A stretch of 64,000 bases of DNA from Cunninghamia lanceolata (lineage: Eukaryota; Streptophyta; Pinopsida; Cupressales; Cupressaceae): NCBI GenBank assembly GCA_027924645.1, contig BSBN01000494.1, positions 692,001-756,000 on the forward strand, given 5' to 3'. Position 1 is the stretch's first letter, and each line of letters opens with the position of its first letter. The position numbers and the translations under genes are program-made. The notes under the pieces are model-generated. The model was not told where the DNA came from. It worked only from the letters and a program-made list of their open reading frames with translations, and did no database searches. Positions 1 through 10,999 of the stretch are shown in pieces.

Positions 1-892
1 TATAACAATGAATGTGATTTAAAATTTACTAATCTGCCTCATACCCCCATCAAAGGAATGGAGCTATGAATTGTAGAGGACACACCATACTCCATTGCCC
101 TATGAACATTGGGAGGTGTCTCCGTAGCCTGCATCATCTGAAAAAAAAAGAACATTGTTCAATTATGAAAACTATAATAGTGATGCAAGTCATGGCTCCT
201 AACATACACACACGTTCACCTAAACATGGAAGTACACATAATAAAGCACACAAGTCACATGCATATATACAAATTAGACGAAGATTCGTGACTATTGTGT
301 GTTATAAGGGTCAACAAAGGAGGGACCATAGTAGCATCAAATTTTAGGCTTAAGAAGTCAGAGAGGGAGTGAAGGTGTTAGTTTAGGTTTAGGTTGGTGG
401 TAGGGTGGTGTAGGGTTGTGCTCAATTTTTTGCATGTTTGGTAGTCATGGAGGTAGGACAATGCCTAAGATAGAGTTTGCAGGTTTACAAGACAATGCCT
501 AAACTAGAAATCACATAGACATTAGGTAAGTTTATGGGTTTATGGGAAGGAGGAATATCAAGAGTTTGTGGGATAATAGGAGGGAGGAAAGATATTTGAT
601 AGGAGAAGAAAAACCTTATTTTAAAAATTTCTTATCATTTTCTTTGTCTTGAGGTTTGTCAGGGGGTGGGTTGGAAGCAAACTAGGTCTGGGATGTCTGG
701 TAGGGTTATATTAGGAAATAGGTAGGGTAGATATGGGTTGGTTAGTAGGTTGGGTGTAGTGTTGGGGAAGTTTTGTAGGCCTACTTTTAGAAGTGGATGG
801 GGAAAGGTTCTACACTTTTTCTTTTACTTTATCTTGGAGGGGTGTCAGAGGGGAGATAGAAGTCAATGAGGAAGGTGAAGTAGTAATAGGTG
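1..892. other. Flank of copia-1, no gene seen
   Basis: No credible coding region is visible; the short open frames lack recognisable motifs. From about 360 the + strand becomes G-rich and pyrimidine-poor, with many GGTAGG/TTAGGTT-like runs. The same composition resumes right of copia-1 (8555-8830), consistent with one piece of host DNA split by the insertion. Confidence 0.5.
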
Positions 893-897
893 GATAT
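893..897. repeat. Target-site duplication of copia-1, left copy
   Basis: GATAT lies directly before the TG of the left LTR and is repeated exactly at 8550-8554 after the CA of the right LTR. Five base pairs is the usual copia integration footprint. Confidence 0.93.
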
Positions 898-1281
898 TGT
901 TGTTATATGGAGCCTAATCAGACTCAGAGGTTAAATTTTCCCCACTTTTATCGGTGCGGTTTCCCCCCAAATTATAATAGCTGACATAAAAAAACCCTAT
1001 TTTGTAATCAACATAAGTCTTGATAAAATGGCTAAGGGTTAGGGTTTCCGTTGATATTGTATTGTAGCATTTGCAGCAGTATTGAGTTGCAAGGATTGCT
1101 GGTTGTAATTAGTTTGATTTATTAGATAATAATATTGGACTCTCTGTTGGTGGATGTAGCCCAAGTTTGGGTGAACCACGTTAAAACTTGTCTCTCACTG
1201 TTATTATTTCTATGTATTTTCATTCCTCTGTTTAATTTTTATTTGCATTTAATTGATATCTTCTGCCGGCTAACCCTAGCA
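898..1281 (+). repeat. Copia-1 5' LTR
   Basis: The 384-bp repeat starts TGTTGTTATATGG and ends CCCTAGCA. It matches 8152-8549 throughout. The two copies differ by one indel of about 20 bp near 970 and by a short duplication-like stretch near 1155, plus scattered substitutions, so the insertion is not recent. Confidence 0.95.
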
Positions 1282-1283
1282 AG

Positions 1284-1295
1284 TGGTATCAAAGC
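1284..1295 (+). promoter_or_regulatory. Primer-binding site of copia-1
   Basis: TGGTATCAAAGC lies 2 bp after the 5' LTR. It resembles the initiator tRNA-Met complement (TGGTATCAGAGC) that primes minus-strand synthesis in most plant copia elements, with one change. Confidence 0.9.
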
Positions 1296-1347
1296 AAGTT
1301 GTGTTTGATTATCATCTACAGGAAGGTTTCACAGTTAAGTGGGAGCA

Positions 1348-2177
1348 ATGGCGGACGAGGGTAAATTGAAGGTAGATAAATTCAATGAGTAGAACTATCA
1401 GTTATGAAAGATACAGATGAAGGATTATCTCTATCAGAAGGATTTATGGAGGCCATTGGAAGGAATAGCGATTGGAATCTTTTAGACAGAAAGGCACTAG
1501 GAACCATTTGGTTGTGCCTAGAACCATCGGTGGCATTCAATATAACGGAAGCGAAGACAACAGATGGTCTGATGAAAGCTTTGGCTAAATTGTATGAAAA
1601 ACCCTCAACCTCAAATAAGGTATTTCTCATGAAGCGTTTGTTTAATTTGAAAATGATTGAAGGTTGATCTATGACAACTCATTTAAATGAGTTTAATATG
1701 ATTATCAGTTAGTTAACTTCTATAAAAGTAAGTTTTGATGAAGAGGTGAGGGCTCTCTTGATATTATGTTCTTTGCCAGAAAGTTGGAATAGCTTGGTAA
1801 TGGCTGTAAGTAACTTTGTCTCTGGTTCAAATACTTTGAAATTTGATGATGTTGTTGGTGTTATCCTTAGTGAGGAAATGAGATGGAAAAGCTTAGGAGG
1901 GTCCACATCAGGTAGTGTTTTGAATGTAGAAAGTAGGGGAAGATCAAAGGAGAGAGGAAAAGGTTCTGGAGATCATGGGAAGTCACGAGGAAAATCCAAG
2001 GACAAGAGATCCCAATTGAGAGGACAAAAGGATTGCTGGTATTGTGGGAAACTAGGTCATCTGAAGAAAGATTGCTGGTCTCGGAAGAATAAAGGAGACA
2101 AACAAGAAGGCAATAAGGAGGAAAATGTGGTAAGTAATAAATCTAAAGATGATGCTTTGATTCTTTCGCTAGATAAT
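1348..2177 (+). pseudogene. Copia-1 gag (capsid/nucleocapsid), broken
   Basis: The reading frame starts at ATG 1348 (MADEGKLKV) and shows the copia gag opening with KFN and QMKDYLYQKDLW in one frame, with stops at TAG and TGA. It then shifts frame before 1480. The UBN2-type capsid region continues as LEPSVAFNITEAKTTDGLM, SNKVFLMKRLFNLKM and LCSLPESWNSLV. A CCHC zinc knuckle, CWYCGKLGHLKKDC, lies at about 2035-2076. Gag would package the element RNA into particles. At least one frameshift and several stops disable it. Confidence 0.92.
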
Positions 2178-3665
2178 GTTGACGATTCATGGGTTTTAAA
2201 TTTAGGGGCCTCATTTCATGCTACACCCCATAGAAGTTATTTTCTTGATTATGTCTAAGGGGATTTTGGGCTAGTTTATTTGGGAGATAACGAACCCTAT
2301 CAGATTGTTGGAAAGGGAAGAATCAAGATTAAGTTGTAGAATGAGAATCATTGGCTACTACAAGAGGTAAGGCATGTTCCAAGGCTGAGTAGGAATTTAA
2401 TTTCAGCAGGGCAACTAGTTGATGAAGGTTGCATTGTTACATTTACTGATAAAAATTGGAAGGTTTCAAGAGGTGCCTTAATAAAAGTAGGTGTGAAAGT
2501 AGGCACCTTATATCTTTGTACATGTCATATTGTTCCTTCTAGTTTAGCTGTTGCAGAGAAAAAAACAAACAGGTTCAAGAACAGCTGCTGCAAGTTCACA
2601 GGAAGAAACTGCAACAGTTGCTGCAAGTTTTGAGACAACACTGTGGCATAACAGACTTAGACATATGAATGAAAAAGGTATGAAGGTACTTCACTCTAAG
2701 TTTTACTAGGTCTGAAATGTATTAATATAGATTTCCATGAAAGTTGTGTGTATGGCAAACAAAAGAGAGTCAGTTTTCTCAAGGATGGGAAGCAAAAGAA
2801 AGATGAAAAGTTTGAGCTTGTGCATATAGATCTGTGGGGACCAACTCAGGTATCTTCTCTCGGTGGCTCTCAGTATTATGTTACATTCATAGATGATGCA
2901 ACTAGGAAGGTTTGGATTTATTTCCTTAGGCAGAAATCTGATGTATTTGAAATATTTAATAAATGGAGAAGCTTGATTGAGAATGAGACGAGTAAAAGAT
3001 TAAAATGTCTCAGATCTGATAATGGTGGTGAGTATTGTGGCAAAGAATTTGAGGATTATTGTTCCTTTAATGGAATTCGTAGGTAGAAAACAGTTCCAGG
3101 GACCACAAGAAAATGGAGTGGCTGAGCACATGAATAGGACAATAATGGAGTGTGCAAGGAGCATGAGATTGCATGTTGGGCTGCCTTTAAACATGTGGGT
3201 AGAGGCTATACATACCACTATATATTTAATTAATAGAGGTCCTTCAGTTACTTTGGGCTGTGGTATTCTAAACGAAGCATGGACAAGCAAGAAGGTGAGT
3301 TATTCTTTTCTCAAAACCTTCAGATGTGAAACATTTGCACATGTAGATTCTAAAAATAGAACCAAGCTAGATGTAAAATCAAAAAATGTACCTTCATTGG
3401 ATATGGCATTGATGAATTTGGTTATAGGCTTTGGGATTTTGAAAATCTAAAAATTGTGAGAAGTAGGGATGTTGTATTCAATGAGAAGGTGTTGTACAAA
3501 AATCAGTTGCAAAAGCATGAGAAGAAAGAAAAGGATTATGTGGTGCTAGATGATACTCCAGATAGTGATGTTCCAGTGGTTCCTCATGCTTCACAACAAC
3601 AACAAGAAATACCACAAACTCCAGTGAATGTTAGATGGTCAACAAGGCTAAGTAGACCTCCTTAA
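2178..3665 (+). pseudogene. Copia-1 protease and integrase, broken
   Basis: The protease active-site block near 2190 reads WVLNLGASFHATP, where the family has D-S-G, so the catalytic aspartate and the serine are both altered. The GAG-pre-integrase region follows (LWHNRLRHMNEKG near 2640). The integrase core shows VHIDLWGP, LRSDNGGEY and PQENGVAEHMNRT. The D, D and E positions are therefore present, but a frameshift at about 3085 separates the second D from the E. A degraded linker toward RT runs to 3665. Confidence 0.9.
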
Positions 3666-3699
3666 AGGTTTTCTCCATCTTTGTATTCTATTTTGTTAA

Positions 3700-4771
3700 C
3701 AGATGTTGGTGAATCAGAAGGGTATGATGAAGCTATGCAGGTGGATACAAAGGTTCAGTGGGAGCTTGCAATGAAAGAAGAAATGGATTCCTTGCTGAAA
3801 AATTAGACTTGAGAATTATGTAAGTTGCCTGCATGTAAAAAAGCTTTACCAAAAAAATGGGTTTATAGGATGGAAGAGGAAGATGGAGGTAAGAAAAGAT
3901 TTAAAGCCAGTTTAGTTGTAAAAGGATTTGTACAGAAAAATGTATTGATTTTGATGAGATATTTTCTTTGGTTGTCAAGATGACTTCTATTCGTACTGTT
4001 TTAAGTATTGTGGCTGCTGAAGATTTGCATTTAGAATAGCTAGATGTGAAAACTGCCTTTCTCCATGGTGATTTGGAGGAGGAGATCTATATGGAATAAC
4101 CACAGGGATTTGAGGTCAAAGGTAAGGAGAAACTCATGTGCAGATTGAAGAAGAGTTTATATGGCTTGAAATAAGCACCTCAAAAATGGTATTTGAAATT
4201 TGATAGTTTTATGGCTGAGCAAGGCTACAATCGGTGTAATTCTAACCATTGTGTTTATTTTAAGAGGTTGGATAATGACAGCTACATTATATTATGTTTA
4301 TATGTTGATGACATGCTTGTAGCAGGGTCTAACATGGATCACATAAGAGAGTTAAAATAACAGTTAGCACAATCATTTGCTATGAAGGATTTGGGGGCAG
4401 CAAAACAAATCCTTGGTATGAAAATTTGCAGAGATAGGAAAAACAAAAAATTGATTCTATCTCAGGCTAATTATGTTGAAAAGGTGTTGTAGAGATTCCA
4501 TATGGAGAATGCAAAAGTTGTCAGCACACCTTTGCCTAGTCATTTGAAATTGACTAAGAAGATGTCTCCTAAGACACAAGAGGAGGAAGAAAAAATGTCC
4601 AAGGTACCATATGCTTTAGCTGTAGGAATTTTAATGTACGCCATGGTATGCACGAGACCAAATATTGCACATGATGTAGGAGTCGTAAGCAGGTATATGA
4701 GTCATCCCGGATTGGAGCATTGGAATGCGGTAAAATGGATTCTTAGATATTTGAGAGGTACATCCAATAAA
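3700..4771 (+). pseudogene. Copia-1 reverse transcriptase, broken
   Basis: RT copies the element RNA into DNA. Visible blocks in order are AMKEEMDSL, KKWVYRMEEEDGGKKRF, LDVKTAFLHGDLEEEIYME (with a TAG nearby), a degraded form of [12 protein letters not shown], the catalytic YVDDMLVAGS near 4300, and VVSRYMSHPGLEHWNAVKW near 4680. The YVDD motif is intact. Several TAG/TGA codons replace Q or W, and there is a frameshift near 3940. The domain ends where the nested LTR enters at 4777. Confidence 0.92.
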
Positions 4772-4776
4772 CACTT
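4772..4776. repeat. Target-site duplication of solo LTR A, left copy
   Basis: CACTT precedes the insert. The right junction reads AACACTT, in which the LTR-terminal CA and the first CA of the duplication have merged. The uninterrupted host reading would pass straight through this site in the copia-1 RNase H frame. Confidence 0.7.
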
Positions 4777-7529
4777 TGTTAGAGTCTAGGACAACACTAA
4801 GAGGTGGGGGGTGAATCAGTGTTGTGTAAACTTTTACAAATTTTTACACCTTTTAAATTACAAGACGAAGAGAGATGAGGACATCAATAATTTGTTAAAT
4901 GTACAAGTATGAATTAACATAAGATATGAGACCAAGACACAAAAAATTATACAAGAGGAAAATCCACTTGGGGTAGAAAAACCTCTAAAAATTGTGTAAC
5001 TGGCTTATTAAAAACCTCATCGATTACAAAGAGGTCTCACTGACCAAGGAAGCTTCACTAGCTTTACAAAATGCCTCACTGGCATACACTAAGGTCTCAC
5101 TGACCATGCAAAGCCTTACTAGCATACAAAGCCTCACTGGCATCAATATACAAACTCAGATTAAAAGAAATAATTTGGAGGGTTTCTCTGTTTCAATATA
5201 AATCACCTGTCTCTCTTTTCATTCATATCTTGCGTGCATTTATACTCTCAATGCAAACTTCTTCATCTGCAATTCATCTATTGCCTTGTCACCAAAAATT
5301 AAAATGATGTCTCTATATGTATGTCTTCAAAATATGATTCATCTGCATTTTGTCTTTTGCACTAAAAAATTGTCTTCATACCCTAATTCATCTTCAAGAA
5401 AAAATTCATTATCCCTTTGTGTCAAAATCACACATATCATAACATTATTTTTGCCATCCCATTTCACAACTCCATATGTCATTCCTATAATTATATATCA
5501 CAAAACATCTGCAACAAAAAGACTCTTAATATTCTTCTCCACTTGTAAAATCGTTAAAAAAAATCTTTCATTTCATCTTCTCTGCATATTTTTAACTCTT
5601 CAAAAACCTTTGATGTTCTTCTTTGCACGTTCATCTTTCATAAGAAAAATCAATTCATCTTTCATAAGAAAAATCAATTCTCATGAAAAATACTTTTCAT
5701 TTTCTTCCATATTCCTTCAATCTTTCATCTTCCCTTTTAAATAAAATTTCTTCAATCTGAAAATCTTTGCTCCCCAAAATATAAACTCCTTCCATATCTC
5801 TTCATAAAAAAAAATCAATTTGCAAAAATCTCTTTCATAAATAGCTCCATATGCAAGAAAAAGATAAAAAGAGTTCTACAAAAATTATCTTTTAATCTTC
5901 TCATATCATCTGCATGAAGATAAGAAAAAAAATCCTCTCAAAGAGAATAATATTTCAAAAAAGAAATTTTCTCTTCTTTTAAAATTAAACTCCTTTAAGT
6001 CCAATCCACGAGTCGAAAAATTAGAAAGAATCTTCAAAAAACTTTCATAAAAATTTCCTCAAAAATCTTCTTGAAAAACTCAATAAAATCTACCTTAGAA
6101 TCTTCTTTTCAAAAGACTAAAAATAGCCTTTAAAAAAGGCACATTCACTACAGTGACATTCTCATGCACATCAAAGATCGAGCATTAAGGAAGAAGTAGA
6201 AGTTTAAACTGTGATCTTTTATTTTAATAAGCATGCTCAAAAAATTCAAAGGAGACCATTGATTTAGAATTGGCACCTATACTCCCAAAGTGAAGATCGA
6301 AGGATCAGGTTTTGAGGACAAAGGGGGCCAGTGCCCATATGTTTTAAAAACCATTCAACAAGTCACATTTAAGTGACTGAACCGTGATAATAGGTCAACT
6401 TCTTTTTATAACAAAAAGTGTAAAACTCATATGACGGGTAGAGAGAGAGGAAACTATGTTAGGATTTAATGTTTTTAAACTTCATTCAAAAAACTTTGAT
6501 CACATAAATATATGTGATTTATCAAAACAACATATAATGTATTTGCCAAGTCATAAGACTCCAAACTAATATAACATCTCTAAAATGATAATTCTTTGCC
6601 ATTCATACTTTGTCATGAACTTGTTACTAAGGTATCATAAACCCTTATGAAGTATGGATAACATATGATCAAGACCATCACATATGATGATGATCCTGAG
6701 CATATAGACATCTGAGCAACTCCATATGAATAATTTTATCAGGCATCCTTAGCATGATATGAAAGGTCTTGAAACCTTGACCACCTAACTCAACTGAAAC
6801 TTCATCAACCTTTATATGCAACATCTTTGAAACATATGCAGGATAAGCATGATAAAAATAGTCTTGAAACATGAAGACAATCATATCAAACTAACATATC
6901 AAATCAGTATGAAGAGCCATCCTGAAACAAGCATGAATACAACCTGACCTGCCAACATGAGCATATCTTACCACATCCTAACATCTTGCCAACACCAACT
7001 TTTGAGACACATGTGCAATGCATAGTTTAAATTGAGATAACCATCTTGAACCAAGACAGAGACATGATTGACACACCAAACCACATGACTAGTTGCATCT
7101 GGTTATGTCAACACTGATCATCTTGAGCATCCAACATCAAACCATTGAGACACACCATGATGGAAGACAAAACACCCTTTGATCTCCTTTGCAACAACTT
7201 CATCACCTTATGAAGACAAGACACATTACTACCATCATCCTGTATACATGCAATAACTTTGACAAACCACTGTCATTATCCTGATGAGTAACAGACTCCT
7301 TCAAAGAACTGAAATCTCTTAAGACCATGAAATCAAACAACTCCTTAAGATGAGAAATCAAACCTTCACATATGAAGCATGAAACATGAAGCAACTTCAT
7401 TAAGCATGTTCACTAAGTGAACTCTTGAAAGCATGATCCACATCATTAATGGTCTAACTTTCACTATGATGTATCTACATCATCAACACAACACCTTTTT
7501 GACATCAATGACAACCTGTCTCCATAACA
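4777..7529 (-). mobile_element. Solo LTR A nested in copia-1 RNase H
   Basis: About 2.75 kb of non-copia-1 DNA splits the RNase H coding sequence, which resumes in register at 7533. The insert starts TGTTAGAG and ends CCATAACA on the + strand. Read on the - strand it starts TGTTATGG and includes GTTGTCATTGATGTC, like the copia-2 LTR start. Its - strand end carries the GATTCACCCCCC block seen at the copia-2 LTR end. CACTT flanks it at 4772-4776, and CTT follows at 7530, so one CA of the right junction seems lost. It contains no coding domain, so I read it as a solo LTR in minus orientation, diverged from solo LTR B (14894-17439). Confidence 0.85.
5025..5150. repeat. Short degenerate repeats CCTCACTGGCAT in solo LTR A
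   Basis: Variants of the motif CCTCACTGGC or GGTCTCACTGACC recur about every 20-30 bp. Solo LTR B has the same motif near 15153-15180 in fewer copies, so this is an internal LTR minisatellite of variable copy number. Confidence 0.6.
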
Positions 7530-7532
7530 CTT

Positions 7533-8030
7533 ATGTTTTGGGGGCTCTAATATTGATTTAGCAGGTTATGTAGACTCAGATTTGGTAGGAGATATTGATA
7601 CTAGGTGGAGTACTACAGGTTATGTCTTTACTATAGGTGGGATAGTAGTGAGTTGGATCTCCAGGTTGTAAAATGTGGTTGCTTTATCCACCACAGAGGC
7701 AGAGTATGTAGCTGCAACAAAGGTAAGCAAGGAGATGATATGGCTGCAATCTTTAATGGAAGAATTGGGCAAACAACAGGCTAATAGTTCTTTCTATATA
7801 GACAGTCAGAGTGCCATACATCTTGCAAAGAATTTTGTCTTGCATTCGAAGACCAAACACATACATCTCAGGTATCATTTCATCTAGTCAGTGGTAGATG
7901 ATGGACAATTAAGGCTGGAAAAGATACATATAGATGAAAATCTAGTGGATATGTTTACGAAGGTAGTGATAAGGGAGAAGCTGAGCTCCTCTTCAACTTC
8001 AGTTGGTCTTCAAGACTGAAAACAAAAAAT
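7533..8030 (+). pseudogene. Copia-1 RNase H, 3' part
   Basis: Downstream of the nested LTR the frame resumes with AGYVDSDLVGDIDTR, STTGYVFTIGG, VALSTTEAEYVAATKVSKE, FYIDSQSAIHLAKN and SKTKHIHLRYHFI, the copia RNase H order. RNase H removes the RNA template. The first D, the E of TEAEY and the D of YIDSQSA are still present. In-frame stops occur (TAA in place of Q near 7668; TAG near 7887). Confidence 0.9.
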
Positions 8031-8140
8031 CAGAACAACAAAGTCTAGGGTGCTTATTTCCAATGGGAGCTATAGGGTCAGTGGTGTTATGATTAGTCTT
8101 CAAGTGGGAGATGATATGGTGTGGAGTCTGATCAGTCTCC

Positions 8141-8150
8141 AAGAGGGAGA
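8141..8150 (+). promoter_or_regulatory. Polypurine tract of copia-1
   Basis: AAGAGGGAGA abuts the right LTR and would prime plus-strand DNA synthesis. A second similar purine run, CAAGTGGGAGA, lies near 8101 and may be a duplicated tract. Confidence 0.85.
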
Positions 8151-8151
8151 T

Positions 8152-8549
8152 TGTTGTTATATGGAGCCTAATCAGACTCAGAGGTTAAATTTTTGCCACT
8201 TTTATCGGCACGGTTTCCCCCCAAATTATAAAGGTGTCGGGAGTTATTTTTCTATTAGATGACATAAAAAAACCCTATTTTGTAACTGATATAAGTCTTG
8301 ATAAAATGTCTAAGGGTTAGGGTTTCTGTTGATATTATATTGTAGCATTTGCAGTGGTATTAAGTTGCAAGGATTGCTGGTTGTAATCTGTTTGATTTAC
8401 TGGATAATAATATTGGACTCTCTGTTGGTGGATGTTTGGGCGAACCACATTAAAACTTGTCTCTCGTTGTTATTATTTCTATGTATTTTCATTCCTCTGT
8501 TAATCTTTATTTGCATTTAATTGATATCATCTGCCGGCTAACCCTAACA
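8152..8549 (+). repeat. Copia-1 3' LTR
   Basis: The 398-bp partner of 898-1281 starts TGTTGTTATATGG and ends CCCTAACA. It is followed immediately by the GATAT target duplication at 8550-8554. Confidence 0.95.
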
Positions 8550-8959
8550 GATATATAGTGGGGAAGATAGGGGCATAGCTAGTGGAGTAGGTGAAGTAAT
8601 AGAAAGAGGTTGTGGGGTTGGGGCAACAATGCATTTAGAGGCATAAGATAGGTAAAGGTGAAAGAGGGAATTGGTATGAGGTTGAGATGGACCAGAAGGG
8701 GTTGAAAAAAAATAATCTAAGGAGAAGTGTCTTAAGGTAACAACTAGTTGGTATGGACTATGAGAAATGGTGAAGACATTACCATCATGGGGAATTTTAG
8801 AGTCATCAAAGGATGGACCTAGATGATGTTGGAGTCAATCATATGCTATATAAGACGTCATAGGGTCATACCCCTCTCTGGTGTCATGTCTTGGGGTCTA
8901 ATTGGTGGTAATTGGATGAGTTTATTAGAGAGAATTTGTCAAAGAATAGTGTGGAGGGG

Positions 8960-9121
8960 ATCAACAAGCTTTTGTAGACATTTATGGAAAATGTGGTAGC
9001 ATAGACAATGCAGTGAGCTGTTTGAAAATATGCCTCAAAGAAATGTGGTCTCATGGTGATGTCCTTGTCTATGCATCTGCTTGTCATGACATTCCATGAG
9101 ACCACGTTTCTTTGAGGCATT
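8960..9121 (+). pseudogene. PPR motif fragment with inverted copy
   Basis: The + strand encodes a PPR-type repeat across two frames: FVDIYGKCGSIDNAV, then after a frameshift ELFENMPQRNVVSW. PPR proteins bind organellar RNA. About 40 bp downstream the same MPQRNVVSWNVM segment appears on the - strand (9065-9121). The two copies form an inverted repeat with arms of about 30 bp. Only part of one 35-residue motif remains, so this is a relic. It resembles the PPR pseudogene at 18.25-19.7 kb. Confidence 0.75.
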
Positions 9122-9289
9122 TTTTCAAATAATTATATTCTAATTGAAATTTTGTCATCTATCAACATCTAGTTATTAGTTATGTAATGTCTAGTAATGA
9201 CTTGAGTCTGAAAGATGTGCAATGAAATGTAACCAACGATATGAATATAAAATATAAAAAATCTAGTAAGTACAATTCATTAATTAAAC

Positions 9290-10850
9290 TATTTATTTTA
9301 TTACCTCTGTGAAGCTTTGAAGTCCACCACCACTGGTAGGTGTTGCCGTGAAATATCCAATATTAACCTATTCAACATCCAAAATTAGATATTAGAATAC
9401 CATTCATATAACAATGCTATTCACATGTAATATTTATAATTCTTTACTAGTTACATACCCCGACAGTAGATGTCATAGTGTAATATGCAGGTGGAGAACT
9501 GCTGAAAATTGTATCAACACTATGACCCTAAAATTTCTTTAAAATCATCAAACTAAATTAGTTAATCTTGCATTTCAAAAATGAAATTTACTAAATTAAA
9601 TTTAATGAACTTGCTAAGATTTACTTGAGTATTAAGGCCAAAAGTCTCACTCAAGAGGGCATCTATCATCACCATCATCTTAGCTGCAGATGTAGCTTGT
9701 ACACCTACGTCCTGACTATTCGTGGGGTCATAACCACAAGTTGATCCGCAAGCCTGATAAGTATGGGGTGGAACCCTACTCAAACTCTCCCTCGGCCTAT
9801 GCTGTGCTGCAGGACTGGCATACTCTATGATGCTCTGGGTCAAGGCACTAATGGACTGAAGTGTCTTGACCTCAACATTCTCCTTCACAATGGAAGGGAT
9901 AGACACGTGCTCATGGTCTGGTCTAGTGAGTGCTCATCTTGGCCATTGTGGGTCAACACGTGCCCCTAGTCTATCCTGTGCTGACCCGCACCTCTACCCT
10001 GGAACTCTCGCATATCAAAATAATTTGGCACTTTATTTTGACAAAATCACAGTAGAGTTTCCTCAAAAAATATTATGGGACCTCATTATTGTTGCATGGA
10101 GGATGGTCAAAAACCATCCACCACCTCTGCCCAAAATTGTCTCTTATCACTTGGTTGTTGCACCAATGGATAGGGAACCTCTTGCATGTAAGGGGTAGAG
10201 GTTGATTTGTTCGTGGGTCTGTGAAAATAGAACACAAGTCCAATTTTGTAATTTGTTCATTTTTAAATTGTTTGAATAGGACAACTTATCTGCATAGAAC
10301 TCTTTAAATTCTTTCCTCTTTTTTGACCAACTAGAGATTTGCTTGCTAATTGAATCTACATTTGATAACATAGATTCAAGAGATTGAGCAAGCGTGGATC
10401 TATGCAAGGTTGAAGTTATAGGTTCTTTCAACCTTCCAATTATGTCCTCAATTTGTTTTTTATTGTTTTCAATTTGCCCCATTATATTTTCTTGTGTTCC
10501 AGGGGCATATTGAAGAATGAATGGAGGTGTTTGTTGTTGGGGTTGTTCTTTAGTAGGTATCTGGTGTTAAGGTGATGGAGGATTTTGTGGATTTTCAGGA
10601 GGAGGAGGTGCATTATCAATTCCTATAAATTAAATAAATTTACATCAAAAAACTATTTGAACCTACCTATTTAGCAACAAATTCACACAAGAAAGCAAAT
10701 AGAAGTCACTCCTTCAGCCTCCCCAACGTCGTGGTAGCATTTTGATGATGAATCAGCAATAAATTGTTGACAATATGCCCTTTGATAACGCGACCGCGCT
10801 CTCCTTTGTCTCCAATCTGCGGGTTTGCCATGAAATATTGTGAAATAATG
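9290..10850 (-). pseudogene. Unrecognised broken gene, antisense
   Basis: Two open segments on the - strand (10147-10482 and 9562-9906) appear to be parts of one decayed or spliced gene. Upstream of the first is a proline/glutamine-rich stretch (APPPPENPQNPPSP near 10600) in the same frame after one stop. The first segment reads as charged and helical (IENNKKQIEDIIGRL, WSKKRKEFKEFY), possibly coiled coil. A candidate ATG lies near 10831 (MANPQIGDKGERGR). I do not recognise the family. Accessory proteins of DNA transposons can look like this, but nothing proves it. Confidence 0.35.
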
Positions 10851-10882
10851 AAATGAAACATAGGTTTTTTTATATAGTAAAG

Positions 10883-10993
10883 CATAACGCGCTCACGTTA
10901 TAATGCGAGCACGTTATGGATTGGTGTTGCCGAGACTTAGGCTCAACATCACCAAACCATAATGCGAGTGCATTATAACGCACTCACATTATG
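10883..10993. repeat. GC-rich hairpin with nested palindromes
   Basis: The left arm begins CATAACGCGCTCACGTTATA and the right arm ends CGCACTCACATTATG. They pair imperfectly over about 50 bp around the loop TTAG near 10938. Each arm repeats the unit TAACG/TAATG-CGAG(C/T)-. It sits just upstream of the unrecognised - strand gene and is much richer in CpG than its surroundings. Confidence 0.75.
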
Positions 10994-10999
10994 GCTTAA

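Larger units (their letters stand above)
898..8549 (+). mobile_element. Copia-1: LTR retrotransposon with nested solo LTR
   Basis: This is a Ty1/copia element in order LTR, primer-binding site, gag, protease, integrase, reverse transcriptase, RNase H, polypurine tract, LTR. Both LTRs start TG and end CA, and GATAT flanks the element at 893-897 and 8550-8554, so the boundaries are firm. Integrase preceding RT is diagnostic of copia. The coding region has many in-frame stops and frameshifts and cannot be autonomous. RNase H is split by an insertion at 4777-7529. Without that insertion the element is about 4.9 kb, a normal copia size. Confidence 0.95.

Noticed and set aside
66..347. 93-codon ORF at the window start
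   Set aside because: No motif, compositionally like surrounding noncoding DNA.
5286..5744. 152-codon ORF inside solo LTR A
   Set aside because: A low-complexity pyrimidine-rich strand of the LTR gives S/F/K-rich translation, and the matching place in solo LTR B shows only a different short open frame (15260-15508).
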